Assembly (NCBI RefSeq): GCF_000017205.1
Contig: NC_009656.1
Location: 810,001-874,000 of the forward strand
Length of the DNA: 64,000 nt
Reading direction: 5' to 3'
From: Pseudomonas paraeruginosa PA7
Lineage (GTDB): Bacteria > Pseudomonadota > Gammaproteobacteria > Pseudomonadales > Pseudomonadaceae
Each line of letters opens with the position of its first letter. Position 1 is the first letter of the stretch. A program made the position numbers and the translations under genes. The notes beneath the pieces are model-generated. The model saw nothing but the letters and a program-made list of their open reading frames with translations, was not told the origin of the DNA and ran no database searches. Of the stretch, positions 14,340 to 31,751 are shown piece after piece.

Positions 14340-18539
<4,200 letters not shown>

Positions 18540-18550
18540 GCATCAACGAC

Positions 18551-18583
18551 AAGCCCCGGCTATCCCGATAGCCGGGGCTTTGT
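18551..18583 (+). terminator. Intrinsic terminator after rpoC
   Basis: A 13-bp stem (18551-18563 with 18568-18580) is followed by a short T-rich tail. It closes the rplKAJL-rpoBC unit, and the str promoter begins two bases later. Confidence 0.85.
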
Positions 18584-18584
18584 C

Positions 18585-18613
18585 TTGACGGTGTACAAGA
18601 ACCTCTTTACTAT
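18585..18613 (+). promoter_or_regulatory. sigma70 promoter of the str operon (rpsL)
   Basis: TTGACG (18585-18590) and TACTAT (18608-18613) are separated by 17 bases. They lie right behind the rpoC terminator and about 78 bases before the rpsL start. Confidence 0.7.
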
Positions 18614-18690
18614 TTTGTACCCCGAAAATTGGCAGGGCGCACGCTCTGTCATTTCGTTTGTGTGTCGTAAGACAATCAGTGGAGCTATAG

Positions 18691-19062
18691 ATGGCAACTA
18701 TCAACCAGCTGGTGCGTAAGCCGCGCAAGCGCATGGTCGACAAGAGCGACGTGCCTGCGCTGCAGAACTGCCCGCAACGTCGTGGCGTATGCACCCGCGT
18801 ATACACCACCACGCCGAAAAAGCCGAACTCGGCACTGCGTAAGGTATGCCGTGTACGTCTGACCAACGGTTTCGAGGTTTCCTCGTACATCGGTGGTGAA
18901 GGTCACAACCTGCAAGAGCACAGCGTAGTGCTGATCCGTGGCGGTCGTGTAAAGGACCTTCCGGGTGTGCGTTACCACACCGTGCGCGGTTCGCTGGACA
19001 CCTCGGGTGTCAAGGATCGTAAGCAGGGTCGTTCGAAGTACGGCGCCAAGCGTCCGAAGTAA
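18691..19062 (+). CDS. rpsL: Ribosomal protein uS12
   Basis: S12 lies at the decoding centre and affects accuracy. It is the streptomycin resistance locus. The 123-residue protein has Lys43 and Lys88 in the wild-type, streptomycin-susceptible state. The PNSALRK and [13 protein letters not shown] motifs are intact. It is the first gene of the str operon. Confidence 0.98.
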   Translation: MATINQLVRKPRKRMVDKSDVPALQNCPQRRGVCTRVYTTTPKKPNSALRKVCRVRLTNGFEVSSYIGGEGHNLQEHSVVLIRGGRVKDLPGVRYHTVRGSLDTSGVKDRKQGRSKYGAKRPK

Positions 19063-19140
19063 TAGCGTTTTTATATTTATCTGAGTCGATAAGAGTAAGG
19101 TCGGGCGTAACTTGATTGTTATGGTCCCGGGCTAACCTGA

Positions 19141-19632
<492 letters not shown>

Positions 19633-19662
19633 TCGCGCTGCCCAACCCCCGAGGACCTTATT

Positions 19663-21783
<2,121 letters not shown>

Positions 21784-21813
21784 TTCAGCCCTTTAAGTAA
21801 GAGGTTTACTGTC

Positions 21814-23007
21814 GTGGCTAAGGAAAAATTCGAACGTAACAAACCGCACGTCAACGTCGGCACCATCGGTCACGTTGACCATGGCAAGACCACTCTGACC
21901 GCTGCACTGACCAAGGTCTGCTCCGACACCTGGGGTGGTTCCGCTCGTGCCTTCGATCAGATCGACAATGCGCCGGAAGAAAAGGCCCGCGGTATCACCA
22001 TCAACACCTCGCACGTTGAGTACGATTCCGCTGTTCGTCACTACGCTCACGTTGACTGCCCCGGTCACGCCGACTACGTGAAGAACATGATCACCGGTGC
22101 TGCCCAGATGGACGGCGCGATTCTGGTTTGCTCGGCTGCCGACGGCCCCATGCCGCAGACTCGCGAGCACATCCTGCTGTCCCGTCAGGTAGGCGTTCCC
22201 TACATCGTCGTGTTCCTGAACAAGGCCGACATGGTTGACGACGCCGAGCTGCTGGAACTGGTCGAGATGGAAGTTCGCGACCTGCTGAACACCTACGACT
22301 TCCCGGGCGACGACACCCCGATCATCATCGGCTCCGCGCTGATGGCGCTGGAAGGCAAGGACGACAACGGTATCGGCGTAAGCGCCGTGCAGAAGCTGGT
22401 AGAGACCCTGGACTCCTACATTCCGGAGCCGGTTCGTGCCATCGACCAGCCGTTCCTGATGCCGATCGAAGACGTGTTCTCGATCTCCGGCCGCGGTACC
22501 GTGGTAACTGGTCGTGTGGAGCGCGGCATCATCAAGGTCCAGGAAGAAGTGGAAATCGTCGGTATCAAGGCGACCACCAAGACCACCTGCACCGGTGTCG
22601 AGATGTTCCGCAAGCTGCTCGACGAAGGTCGTGCTGGCGAGAACGTCGGTATCCTGCTGCGCGGCACCAAGCGTGAAGACGTAGAGCGTGGCCAGGTTCT
22701 GGCCAAGCCGGGCACCATCAAGCCGCACACCAAGTTCGAGTGCGAAGTGTACGTGCTGTCCAAGGAAGAAGGTGGTCGTCACACCCCGTTCTTCAAGGGC
22801 TACCGTCCGCAGTTCTACTTCCGTACCACTGACGTGACCGGTAACTGCGAACTGCCGGAAGGCGTAGAGATGGTAATGCCGGGCGACAACATCAAGATGG
22901 TTGTCACCCTGATCGCTCCGATCGCCATGGAAGATGGCCTGCGCTTCGCGATCCGCGAAGGCGGCCGTACCGTTGGCGCCGGCGTGGTTGCCAAGATCAT
23001 CGAGTAA
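21814..23007 (+). CDS. tufA: Elongation factor Tu (copy A)
   Basis: This is the second EF-Tu gene of the window, encoding the same 397-residue sequence as tufB as far as I can compare. It differs by a GTG start, several silent changes in the first ten codons, and only a handful of silent changes in the remaining 1.1 kb. It is the last gene of the str operon, preceded by AAGAGG, and is followed by a strong terminator. Having the two copies so alike points to ongoing gene conversion. Confidence 0.98.
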   Translation: MAKEKFERNKPHVNVGTIGHVDHGKTTLTAALTKVCSDTWGGSARAFDQIDNAPEEKARGITINTSHVEYDSAVRHYAHVDCPGHADYVKNMITGAAQMDGAILVCSAADGPMPQTREHILLSRQVGVPYIVVFLNKADMVDDAELLELVEMEVRDLLNTYDFPGDDTPIIIGSALMALEGKDDNGIGVSAVQKLVETLDSYIPEPVRAIDQPFLMPIEDVFSISGRGTVVTGRVERGIIKVQEEVEIVGIKATTKTTCTGVEMFRKLLDEGRAGENVGILLRGTKREDVERGQVLAKPGTIKPHTKFECEVYVLSKEEGGRHTPFFKGYRPQFYFRTTDVTGNCELPEGVEMVMPGDNIKMVVTLIAPIAMEDGLRFAIREGGRTVGAGVVAKIIE

Positions 23008-23026
23008 TCGCTGATCCTGCCATCAG

Positions 23027-23056
23027 AAAAAGGGGCCCTTCGGGGCCCCTTTTTTC
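23027..23056 (+). terminator. Intrinsic terminator after tufA
   Basis: The stem aaaaggggccc/gggcccctttt is closed by a TTCG tetraloop and followed by a T run. It ends the str operon. Confidence 0.92.
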
Positions 23057-23072
23057 GTTCGTTGGTTAAATA

Positions 23073-23101
23073 TTGACACCCTGTGGGGGCATCCGTACAA
23101 T
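23073..23101 (+). promoter_or_regulatory. sigma70 promoter of the S10 operon
   Basis: A perfect TTGACA (23073-23078) and TACAAT (23096-23101) are separated by exactly 17 bases, 64 bases before rpsJ and right behind the tufA terminator. It is the best consensus promoter in the window. Confidence 0.85.
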
Positions 23102-23158
23102 TGCGCCTCCTTTTAACGGGCGTAGTCCGTCCGTTGGGAATGGTAAATTGGAGTCTGA

Positions 23159-23476
<318 letters not shown>

Positions 23477-23558
23477 TGCCTTCGGCATTGGTCGTGTAAC
23501 GCTCTGAAATGGGCGGCCATAGCGGGTGAAAGCCCCGTACACTCAAGAGGTTTACAAC

Positions 23559-24194
23559 ATGACAATTGGTGTTGTCGGTCGTAAATGCGGCATGACCCGC
23601 ATTTTCACCGAGGAAGGTGTCTCTATTCCGGTTACGGTCATCGAGGTCGAGCCGAATCGCGTCACCCAGTTCAAGACTGAAGAAACCGATGGCTACCGTG
23701 CAGTGCAAGTCACCGCCGGCGAGCGTCGCGCTTCTCGCGTTACCAAAGCGCAAGCTGGTCACTTTGCCAAGGCGAATGTCGCCGCCGGTCGCGGCGTGTG
23801 GGAATTCCGTCTGGGCGAAGAGCAGTATGCCGCTGGTGACCAGATCACTGTCGATCTGTTCCAGGCAGGCCAGATGGTAGACGTTACCGGCGAGTCCAAG
23901 GGTAAGGGCTTCGCGGGCACCATCAAGCGCTGGAACTTCCGTGGTCAGGATAACACCCACGGTAACTCCGTTTCCCACCGCGTCCCGGGTTCCATCGGCC
24001 AGTGCCAGACTCCTGGTCGAGTGTTCAAGGGCAAGAAAATGTCCGGTCATCTGGGTGCGGAGCGGGTAACCGTTCAATCCCTGGAGATCGTGCGCGTCGA
24101 TGCTGAACGCAATCTGCTGCTGGTCAAGGGTGCCGTTCCCGGCGCTACCGGCGGTGATGTGATCGTGCGTCCGGCAGCCAAGGCTCGCGGTTAA
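23559..24194 (+). CDS. rplC: Ribosomal protein uL3
   Basis: L3 is an early-assembly 50S protein whose extension reaches towards the peptidyl-transferase centre. I chose the ATG at 23559 (211 residues, MTIGVVGRK), preceded by AAGAGG. An upstream in-frame GTG at 23526 would add 11 non-conserved residues. The conserved [14 protein letters not shown] loop lies near residues 137-150 and includes the glutamine-modified region. Confidence 0.97.
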
Positions 24195-24207
24195 GGGGGA
24201 AGCTGAG

Positions 24208-24810
24208 ATGCAATTGAATGTGAACGGCGCTCAGGCTATCGAAGTCTCCGAGCGTACCTTTGGTGGCGAATTCAACGAGACCCTGGTGCACCAGGCAGTC
24301 GTGGCCTACATGGCTGGCGGCCGTCAGGGCAGCAAGGCGCAGAAGACTCGCTCCGAAGTCTCTGGTGGTGGCAAGAAGCCGTGGCGTCAGAAGGGCACCG
24401 GCCGTGCTCGCGCTGGCACCATTCGTAGCCCCATCTGGCGTGGGGGCGGCACCACTTTCGCCGCTAAACCGCGTAGCCACGAACAGAAGCTGAACAAGAA
24501 GATGTACCGCGCAGCACTGCGCTCCATCCTTGCCGAGCTCGTTCGTCTGGACCGTCTGGTCGTCGTTGCCGACTTCGCTGTCGATGCACCGAAAACCAAG
24601 GGCCTGGTTGCCAAGCTGGACACCCTGGGTCTGAAAGACGTGCTGATCGTGACCGATGGTGTCGACGAGAACCTGTACCTCGCTGCGCGCAACCTGGCGC
24701 ACGTCGATGTACGTGATGTCCAAGGTTCCGACCCCGTCAGCCTGATCGCCTACGACAAGGTGCTGGTCACCGTGTCCGCCGTGAAGAAGTTCGAGGAGCT
24801 GCTGGGATGA
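24208..24810 (+). CDS. rplD: Ribosomal protein uL4
   Basis: L4 lines the nascent peptide tunnel; in E. coli it also represses the S10 operon and binds RNase E. The 200-residue protein has the long loop with [14 protein letters not shown] near residues 58-71, which reaches the tunnel constriction. Its last four bases overlap the rplW start (ATGA), coupling the two genes. Confidence 0.98.
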
Positions 24811-25106
24811 ACCAGGAACGCGTATTCAAAGTGCTGCTTGGTCCGCACATCTCCGAGAAAGCCACGGGTCTCGCGGACGGCAAGAGCCAATTCGTTTTCA
24901 AGGTTGCCACCGATGCAACCAAGCTGGAAATCAAGAAGGCCGTAGAAAGCCTGTTCAGCGTGAAGGTACAGCGCGTCACTACCCTGAACGTCAAGGGTAA
25001 GACCAAGCGCACCGCTCGCGGTCTGGGCAAGCGTAACGACTGGAAGAAAGCGTACATCGCTCTCCAGCCGGGCCAAGATCTCGATTTCGCCACCAGCGCT
25101 GAGTAA
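24807..25106 (+). CDS. rplW: Ribosomal protein uL23
   Basis: L23 sits at the tunnel exit and is the docking site for trigger factor and SRP. The 99-residue length is standard, and the segment [15 protein letters not shown] near residues 5-19 includes the exposed docking region. It starts within the rplD stop (ATGA overlap). Confidence 0.98.
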
Positions 25107-25117
25107 AGGGGTGCATC

Positions 25118-25939
25118 ATGGCAATCGTTAAGTGCAAACCGACTTCCGCTGGTCGTCGCTTTGTCGTCAAGGTGGTGAATCAGGAGCTGCACAAAGGCGC
25201 TCCCTACGCACCGCTGCTGGAAAAGAAATCCAAGTCTGGCGGCCGTAACAATAACGGTCGTATCACCACCCGTCATATCGGTGGTGGTCACAAGCAGCAC
25301 TACCGTCTGGTCGACTTCCGTCGCAACAAGGATGGCATCCCTGCCATCGTTGAGCGCGTCGAATACGATCCGAACCGCACTGCACACATCGCTCTGCTGA
25401 AGTATGCAGACGGCGAGCGTCGCTACATCATCGCCCCCAAGGGCGTTGCTGCAGGTGACCAGCTGATCTCCGGTATCGGTGCGCCGATCAAGGCAGGCAA
25501 CAGCATGCCTCTGCGCAACATCCCGGTGGGTAGCACTGTTCATGGTATCGAGCTGAAGCCGGGTAAAGGCGCTCAGATCGCTCGTTCCGCTGGTGCTTCC
25601 GCCCAGCTGGTCGCGCGTGAAGGTGCGTACGTAACCCTGCGTCTGCGCTCCGGTGAAATGCGTAAAGTCCTGGCTGAGTGCCGTGCGACCCTGGGCGAGG
25701 TCTCGAATTCCGAGCACAGCCTGCGTTCGCTGGGTAAAGCCGGTGCTACGCGCTGGCGTGGTGTTCGCCCGACCGTTCGCGGCGTGGCGATGAACCCGGT
25801 CGACCACCCGCATGGTGGTGGTGAAGGCCGTACCTCTGCTGGTCGTCATCCGGTATCGCCGTGGGGTCTTCAGACCAAGGGTAAGAAGACTCGCTCGAAC
25901 AAGCGTACCGATAACATGATCGTCCGCCGCCGCAAGTAA
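25118..25939 (+). CDS. rplB: Ribosomal protein uL2
   Basis: L2 is essential for subunit association and peptidyl-transferase assembly. The 273-residue protein has the conserved C-terminal block [13 protein letters not shown] near residues 225-237, including the histidine implicated in peptide bond formation. It follows rplW by 11 bases. Confidence 0.98.
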
Positions 25940-25955
25940 ATAGAGGGATACCACA

Positions 25956-26231
25956 GTGCCACGTTCACTGAAAAAAGGTCCGTTTATCGATCTTCACCTG
26001 TTGAAGAAGGTCGAAGTCGCGGTGGAAAAGAACGACCGCAAGCCGATCAAGACCTGGTCGCGTCGTTCGATGATTCTGCCGCATATGGTTGGTCTGACCA
26101 TCGCCGTGCACAACGGCCGTCAACACGTACCGGTTCTCGTCAACGAGGACATGGTCGGCCACAAACTGGGCGAGTTCGCCGCTACCCGCACCTATCGCGG
26201 GCACGCTGCGGACAAGAAAGCCAAGCGTTAA
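25956..26231 (+). CDS. rpsS: Ribosomal protein uS19
   Basis: S19 forms a complex with S13 in the 30S head and contacts the A-site finger of the 50S. The 91-residue protein begins with GTG (PRSLKKGPF follows), supported by GAGGG upstream and by the conserved N-terminus. The motif [13 protein letters not shown] lies near residues 70-82. Confidence 0.98.
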
Positions 26232-26243
26232 GGGGTAAGGAAG

Positions 26244-26576
26244 ATGGAAGTAGCCGCTAAGCTGTCGGGCGCTCGTATCTCCGCCCAGAAAGCCCGCTTG
26301 GTCGCCGACCAGATCCGCGGGAAGAAGGTGGGCGAAGCGCTCAACCTCCTGGCTTTCAGCAGTAAGAAAGCCGCCGAGATCATGAAGAAAGTGCTGGAGT
26401 CGGCCGTTGCCAACGCTGAGCACAACGAAGGCGCCGATGTGGATGACCTGAAGGTTTCCACCGTCTTCGTCAACGAAGGTCGTTCGCTCAAGCGCATCAT
26501 GCCGCGTGCCAAAGGCCGTGCTGATCGCATCGTGAAGCGGTCTTGCCATATCACGGTCAAGGTTGCGGACAAGTAA
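26244..26576 (+). CDS. rplV: Ribosomal protein uL22
   Basis: L22 spans all domains of 23S rRNA, and its hairpin lines the exit tunnel, where macrolide-resistance changes occur. The 110-residue protein shows [16 protein letters not shown] near residues 11-26 and the hairpin sequence [13 protein letters not shown] near 88-100, in the wild-type form as far as I can judge. Confidence 0.98.
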
Positions 26577-26588
26577 CGGAGTCGACAG

Positions 26589-27275
26589 ATGGGTCAGAAA
26601 GTACATCCCAATGGCATTCGCCTGGGTATCGTCAAGGAGCACACCTCCGTTTGGTACGCAGACCGCAAGAACTATGCGGATTACCTGTTTGCCGACCTGA
26701 AGGTGCGTGAGTACCTCCAAGACAAACTAAAAAGCGCGTCCGTAAGCCGTATCGATATCCATCGTCCGGCTCAAACCGCACGTATCACCATCCACACCGC
26801 TCGTCCCGGCATCGTGATCGGCAAGAAAGGTGAAGATGTTGAGAAGCTGCGCCAGGACCTGACCAAGCAAATGGGTGTGCCCGTGCACATCAACATCGAG
26901 GAAATCCGCAAGCCGGAACTCGATGCCATGCTGGTTGCGCAGAGCGTAGCCCAGCAGCTGGAGCGTCGCGTAATGTTCCGTCGCGCCATGAAGCGCGCCG
27001 TACAGAACGCCATGCGCATTGGTGCCAAGGGCATCAAGATTCAGGTCAGCGGTCGTCTGGGTGGGGCTGAAATCGCCCGTACCGAATGGTATCGCGAAGG
27101 TCGTGTGCCCCTGCACACCCTGCGCGCCGATATCGACTATGCCACCTACGAAGCGCACACCACTTACGGTGTGATCGGTGTCAAGGTTTGGATCTTCAAG
27201 GGCGAGGTCATCGGTGGCCGCCAGGAAGAACTGAAGCCTGTTGCACCCGCTCCTCGTAAAAAAGCTGCTAGGTAA
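26589..27275 (+). CDS. rpsC: Ribosomal protein uS3
   Basis: S3 is at the mRNA entry and helps the ribosome's helicase activity. The 228-residue protein has the KH domain with the GKKG loop near residues 79-82 ([13 protein letters not shown]) and the C-terminal domain with the [14 protein letters not shown] segment near 155-168. It follows rplV by 12 bases. Confidence 0.98.
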   Translation: MGQKVHPNGIRLGIVKEHTSVWYADRKNYADYLFADLKVREYLQDKLKSASVSRIDIHRPAQTARITIHTARPGIVIGKKGEDVEKLRQDLTKQMGVPVHINIEEIRKPELDAMLVAQSVAQQLERRVMFRRAMKRAVQNAMRIGAKGIKIQVSGRLGGAEIARTEWYREGRVPLHTLRADIDYATYEAHTTYGVIGVKVWIFKGEVIGGRQEELKPVAPAPRKKAAR

Positions 27276-27286
27276 GGAGTACGCAA

Positions 27287-27700
27287 ATGCTGCAACCCAA
27301 GCGTACGAAGTTCCGCAAACAAATGACCGGCCACAACCGTGGTCTGGCTCATCGCGGTAGTAAGGTCAGCTTCGGTGAGTACGCACTGAAGGCCACTGGT
27401 CGTGGCCGCCTTACTGCTCGTCAGATCGAGTCCGCGCGTCGCGCGCTGACCCGTCACGTGAAGCGTGGCGGCAAGATCTGGATCCGCGTATTCCCTGACA
27501 AGCCTGTCACCAAGAAGCCCCTCGAAGTTCGTATGGGTAAAGGTAAGGGCGGGGTCGAGTACTGGGTAGCCCAGATTCAACCGGGCAAGGTCCTGTACGA
27601 GATCGAGGGTGTTTCCGAAGAGCTGGCGCGTGAGGCTTTCGCCCTGGCTGCTGCAAAGCTGCCCCTCGCCACCTCCTTTGTTAAGCGGACGGTGATGTGA
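27287..27700 (+). CDS. rplP: Ribosomal protein uL16
   Basis: L16 organises the A-site tRNA binding region of the 50S and is a late assembly protein. The 137-residue protein has the [12 protein letters not shown] segment near residues 85-96, including the arginine-rich loop region that is hydroxylated in some species. The stop codon overlaps the rpmC start by one base (TGATG). Confidence 0.98.
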
Positions 27701-27891
27701 TGAAAGCGAATGAACTTCGTGAAAAATCCGTTGAGCAGCTGAACGAGCAACTGCTCGGCCTGCTGCGCGACCAGTTCAATCTGCGCATGCAGAAAGCAAC
27801 TGGCCAGTTGGGGCAGTCTCACCTGCTCTCGCAGGTTAAGCGCGACATCGCTCGCGTTAAAACTGTGCTCAATCAGCAAGCAGGTAAGTGA
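27700..27891 (+). CDS. rpmC: Ribosomal protein uL29
   Basis: L29 lies next to L23 at the tunnel exit. I chose the ATG at 27700 (63 residues, MKANELREK); a GTG three bases earlier would only add one Met. The start shares one base with the rplP stop. The protein is a two-helix hairpin with the conserved [12 protein letters not shown] segment. Confidence 0.96.
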
Positions 27892-27893
27892 TC

Positions 27894-28160
27894 ATGGCTG
27901 AAGCTCAGAAAACCGTCCGTACGCTGACCGGCCGCGTCGTCAGCGACAAAATGGACAAGACCGTCACCGTTCTGATCGAGCGTCGCGTCAAGCACCCGAT
28001 CTACGGCAAATACGTCAAGCGTTCGACCAAGCTGCACGCACACGACGAATCCAATCAGTGCCGCATTGGTGACCTGGTCACCATCCGCGAAACCCGTCCG
28101 CTGGCCAAGACCAAGGCCTGGACCCTGGTTGATATCGTTGAACGCGCGGTGGAAGTCTAA
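27894..28160 (+). CDS. rpsQ: Ribosomal protein uS17
   Basis: S17 is a primary 16S rRNA-binding protein with an OB fold. I chose the ATG at 27894, giving 88 residues starting [17 protein letters not shown] at 27888 would overlap the rpmC stop but add two non-conserved residues. The AGGTAAG six bases upstream serves as ribosome binding site while also encoding the rpmC end. Confidence 0.96.
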   Translation: MAEAQKTVRTLTGRVVSDKMDKTVTVLIERRVKHPIYGKYVKRSTKLHAHDESNQCRIGDLVTIRETRPLAKTKAWTLVDIVERAVEV

Positions 28161-28183
28161 GGACTAGGGGTCGGAGAAATTAT

Positions 28184-28552
28184 ATGATTCAGACTCAATC
28201 CATGCTCGATGTCGCTGACAACAGCGGCGCGCGTCGTGTGATGTGCATCAAGGTGCTCGGCGGTTCCCACCGCCGTTACGCCGGCATCGGCGACATCATC
28301 AAGGTCACCGTCAAGGAAGCGATTCCGCGCGGCAAGGTGAAGAAGGGCCAGGTCATGACTGCCGTGGTCGTTCGCACCAAGCACGGCGTACGTCGTACCG
28401 ACGGTTCCATCATCCGCTTCGACGGCAACGCCGCCGTCCTGCTGAACAGCAAGCAGGAGCCGATCGGCACCCGTATCTTTGGGCCAGTGACTCGTGAACT
28501 CCGTACCGAGAAGTTCATGAAGATCGTCTCGCTCGCCCCCGAAGTGCTGTAA
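28184..28552 (+). CDS. rplN: Ribosomal protein uL14
   Basis: L14 is at the subunit interface, forms bridge contacts with 16S rRNA and is the RsfS target. It is the first gene of the classical spc group in E. coli. Here I see no terminator between rpsQ and rplN, only a 23-base gap, so the S10 and spc groups probably run together. The 122-residue protein has the [16 protein letters not shown] start. Confidence 0.98.
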   Translation: MIQTQSMLDVADNSGARRVMCIKVLGGSHRRYAGIGDIIKVTVKEAIPRGKVKKGQVMTAVVVRTKHGVRRTDGSIIRFDGNAAVLLNSKQEPIGTRIFGPVTRELRTEKFMKIVSLAPEVL

Positions 28553-28564
28553 GGAGTAGCCGTC

Positions 28565-28879
28565 ATGCAAAAGATTCGTCGTGACGACGAAGTAATCGTC
28601 ATTGCCGGCAAGGACAAGGGCAAGCGTGGCAAGGTGCTGAAGGTTCTCGCTGACGACCGTCTGGTCGTCGGCGGGGTGAATCTGATCAAGCGCCACACCA
28701 AGCCCAATCCGATGCTCGGCCAACAGGGCGGTATCGTCGAGAAGGAGGCGCCTCTGCACGTCTCCAACGTCGCCATCTTCAACACTGAGACCAGCAAGGC
28801 TGACCGCGTTGGCTTCAAGGTAGAAGACGGTAAGAAAATTCGTGTCTTCAAGTCGACCCAGAAACCGGTTCAGGCTTGA
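28565..28879 (+). CDS. rplX: Ribosomal protein uL24
   Basis: L24 initiates 50S assembly and lies near the tunnel exit. The 104-residue protein has an N-terminal KOW motif ([18 protein letters not shown], about residues 6-23). It follows rplN by 12 bases. Confidence 0.98.
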
Positions 28880-28898
28880 GGCTGCTAGGTAGATCACC

Positions 28899-29438
28899 AT
28901 GGCACGATTGAAAGAAATTTATCGGAAGGAAATCGCGCCCAAGCTGAAAGAAGAGCTTCAGCTGGCGAACGTGATGGAAGTTCCGCGCGTTACCAAAATC
29001 ACCCTGAACATGGGTCTTGGCGAGGCGGTCGGTGACAAGAAGATCATCGAGAACGCCGTAGCCGATCTGGAAAAGATCACCGGTCAGAAGCCGATCGTGA
29101 CTTACGCTCGTAAGTCCATCGCCGGCTTCAAGATCCGTGAAGGCTGGCCGATCGGCGTCAAGGTCACCCTGCGTAGCGACCGGATGTACGAATTCCTGGA
29201 TCGTCTGCTGTCCATCTCCCTGCCGCGCGTGCGTGACTTCCGCGGCCTGAATGCCAAGTCCTTCGACGGCCGCGGCAACTACAGCATGGGCGTGAAAGAG
29301 CAGATCATCTTCCCGGAAATCGATTACGACAAGATCGATGCGCTGCGTGGCCTGGACATCACCCTGACCACCACCGCTCGTACGGATGACGAAGGTCGCG
29401 CCCTGCTGCGTGCTTTCAAATTCCCGTTCCGTAACTGA
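28899..29438 (+). CDS. rplE: Ribosomal protein uL5
   Basis: L5 binds 5S rRNA in the central protuberance and contacts the P-site tRNA. The 179-residue protein has the conserved MGLGEA near residues 38-43 and [10 protein letters not shown] near 137-146. In E. coli, S8 represses the operon at the rplE start; I could not draw that site here. Confidence 0.98.
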   Translation: MARLKEIYRKEIAPKLKEELQLANVMEVPRVTKITLNMGLGEAVGDKKIIENAVADLEKITGQKPIVTYARKSIAGFKIREGWPIGVKVTLRSDRMYEFLDRLLSISLPRVRDFRGLNAKSFDGRGNYSMGVKEQIIFPEIDYDKIDALRGLDITLTTTARTDDEGRALLRAFKFPFRN

Positions 29439-29451
29439 TTGGAGTAGGAAC

Positions 29452-29757
29452 ATGGCTAAAGAGAGCATGAAGAACCGCGAGCTGAAGCGTCAGCTGACGG
29501 TAGCCAAGTACGCCAAGAAGCGTGCCGAGCTGAAAGCGATCATCGCTAATCCGAACTCCTCTGCGGAAGAGCGTTGGAATGCCCAGGTCGCCCTGCAGAA
29601 GCAACCGCGTGACGCCAGCGCCAGCCGCCTGCGTAACCGTTGCCGCCTGACCGGCCGTCCGCACGGCTTCTACCGCAAGTTCGGCCTGAGCCGTAACAAG
29701 CTGCGCGAAGCCGCCATGCGCGGCGACGTACCGGGCCTGGTGAAAGCCAGCTGGTAA
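29452..29757 (+). CDS. rpsN: Ribosomal protein uS14 (zinc-free type)
   Basis: S14 is a 30S head protein. I chose the ATG at 29452 (101 residues, [10 protein letters not shown]), preceded by GGAG and matching the family start; an upstream in-frame ATG at 29386 lies inside rplE. The protein lacks the CxxC pairs of the zinc-containing form, so it is the longer C-minus type. An unusually long gap with a terminator hairpin follows it. Confidence 0.98.
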   Translation: MAKESMKNRELKRQLTVAKYAKKRAELKAIIANPNSSAEERWNAQVALQKQPRDASASRLRNRCRLTGRPHGFYRKFGLSRNKLREAAMRGDVPGLVKASW

Positions 29758-29802
29758 TCGCAGCGAACGGTGCCGCCAGTCGGCGCCGTTGATCGCGACA
29801 TC

Positions 29803-29835
29803 GAATCAAGCCCCTCATGGGGCTTGATTCGTTTT
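29803..29835 (+). terminator. Perfect hairpin terminator between rpsN and rpsH
   Basis: A perfect 12-bp stem (29803-29814 with 29819-29830, TCAT loop) is followed by gtttt. Its 3' arm contains the -35 element of the promoter candidate at 29824. It sits in a 189-base gap inside an otherwise tightly packed cluster. Confidence 0.75.
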
Positions 29836-29852
29836 GGCGTGATCTCTAGAAT
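29824..29852 (+). promoter_or_regulatory. Candidate internal promoter for rpsH onwards
   Basis: TTGATT (29824-29829) and TAGAAT (29847-29852) are separated by exactly 17 bases. The -35 element lies within the 3' arm of the rpsN terminator. The expected leader to rpsH is about 88 bases. Confidence 0.6.
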
Positions 29853-29946
29853 ACCCGGCTCCCCTGAGCCTGGGTTTGTTTCGCCTGGCGTTTATGGGCG
29901 AATTGAAGTTGAAGGCTTATTCTTTTGTATCAGGAGCGTTAAGCCC

Positions 29947-30339
29947 ATGAGTATGCAGGACCCGTTAGCAGACATGCTAACTCGCATCCGTAATGCCCAG
30001 ATGGCTGAAAAGACCGTCGTAAGCATGCCGTCCTCGAAACTGAAAGCGGCGGTAGCCAAAGTCCTGAAGGACGAAGGCTATATTGCGGATTTCCAGATCA
30101 GCTCGGAAGTAAAACCCCAGCTGTCCATCGAACTGAAGTACTTCGAAGGCAAGCCTGTCATCGAAGAGGTCAAGCGCATCAGCCGTCCTGGCCTGCGTCA
30201 GTACAAATCCGTTGAGCAACTGCCGAAAGTTCGTGGCGGCCTCGGTGTGTCGATCGTCTCCACCAACAAAGGTGTGATGACCGATCGTGCTGCCCGTGCT
30301 GCTGGTGTTGGCGGCGAAGTGCTCTGCACTGTGTTCTAA
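29947..30339 (+). CDS. rpsH: Ribosomal protein uS8
   Basis: S8 binds the central domain of 16S rRNA and in E. coli represses the spc operon. The 130-residue protein starts [18 protein letters not shown] chose the ATG at 29947, preceded by AGGAGCG. Upstream in-frame starts would run into the promoter and terminator region. The C-terminal block [17 protein letters not shown] is conserved. Confidence 0.98.
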
Positions 30340-30350
30340 GGGGAATCAGC

Positions 30351-30884
30351 ATGTCTCGCGTTGCTAAGAACCCCGTCAAGCTGCCCGCCGGCGTCGAAAT
30401 CAAACTGGCTGGTCAGCAACTGTCCATCAAGGGCGCCAAAGGTGCTCTGGAGCTCAAGGTCCATCCTTCGGTCGAAGTGATCCAGGACAGCGGTGAGCTG
30501 CGTTTCGCTGCGCGTAACGGCGACCAGCAGACCCGCGCCATGGCTGGTACCACCCGTGCTCTGGTGAACAACATGGTAGTCGGCGTCAGCCAGGGCTTCG
30601 AGCGCAAGCTCCAGCTGGTCGGCGTTGGTTACAAAGCGCAGGCCAAGGGCCAAGTGCTGTCCCTGTCCCTCGGCTTCTCCCATCCGGTTGATTACGAACT
30701 GCCGGCCGGCATCGTCGCTGAGACCCCCAGCCAGACCGATATCCTGATCAAGGGCATCGACAAGCAACTGGTCGGTCAGGTTGCTGCCGAAATTCGCGAC
30801 TTCCGTCCGCCGGAGCCTTACAAAGGCAAGGGCGTGCGTTACGCCGACGAAGTCGTCCGTCGTAAAGAAGCCAAGAAGAAGTAG
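30351..30884 (+). CDS. rplF: Ribosomal protein uL6
   Basis: L6 has two similar domains and lies near the GTPase centre. The 177-residue protein has the conserved GVGYKAQ near residues 91-97 and the C-terminal [12 protein letters not shown] near 152-163. It follows rpsH by 11 bases. Confidence 0.98.
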
Positions 30885-30894
30885 GGCATAGCAA

Positions 30895-31245
30895 ATGAGC
30901 GTCAAGAAAGAAACCCGTCTGCGTCGCGCTCGCAAGGCACGCCTGAAGATGCGCGAGCTGGAAACCGTACGCCTCTGCGTGTACCGCTCTTCCCAGCACA
31001 TTTACGCCCAGGTCATTGCGGCCGACGGCGGCAAGGTCCTGGCCAGCGCCTCGACCCTGGACAAAGACCTGCGCGAAGGTGCCACCGGCAACATCGATGC
31101 AGCCAAGAAAGTTGGTCAACTGGTCGCCGAGCGCGCCAAAGCGGCCGGCGTCACCCAGGTGGCGTTCGATCGTTCTGGCTTCAAGTACCACGGCCGTGTG
31201 AAAGCGCTGGCTGATGCCGCTCGTGAAGGCGGACTGGAGTTCTAA
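30895..31245 (+). CDS. rplR: Ribosomal protein uL18
   Basis: L18 carries 5S rRNA into the 50S together with L5. The 116-residue protein has a basic N-terminus and the conserved C-terminal segment [21 protein letters not shown] near residues 91-111. It follows rplF by 10 bases. Confidence 0.98.
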
Positions 31246-31248
31246 GTT

Positions 31249-31749
31249 ATGGCAAACAACGAGCAAAAGCGCGACGAAGGCTACATCGAGAAGCTGGTTC
31301 AGGTTAACCGCGTCGCCAAAACCGTAAAAGGTGGCCGTATCTTCGCTTTCACCGCACTGACCGTGGTGGGTGATGGCAAGGGCCGCGTTGGTTTCGGTCG
31401 TGGCAAGGCGCGTGAAGTGCCGGCCGCCATCCAGAAAGCAATGGAAGCCGCTCGCCGCAACATGATCCAAGTCGATCTGAACGGCACCACCCTGCAGTAT
31501 CCGACCAAGTCCGCCCATGGCGCCTCCAAGGTGTACATGCAGCCGGCTTCGGAAGGTACCGGCATCATCGCCGGCGGCGCCATGCGTGCCGTTCTGGAAG
31601 TGGCTGGTGTGCAGAACGTCCTGGCCAAGTGCTATGGCTCCACCAATCCGGTGAACGTGGTGTACGCCACCTTCAAGGGCCTGAAGAACATGCAGGCTCC
31701 GGAAGCAGTAGCGGCCAAGCGTGGCAAGAGCGTCGAGGAGATTCTCTAA
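31249..31749 (+). CDS. rpsE: Ribosomal protein uS5
   Basis: S5 is at the mRNA entry and affects decoding accuracy; it is the spectinomycin site. The 166-residue protein has the N-terminal double-stranded RNA-binding-like domain with the loop [16 protein letters not shown] near residues 19-34, where spectinomycin resistance changes occur. It starts three bases after rplR. Confidence 0.98.
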
Positions 31750-31751
31750 CC

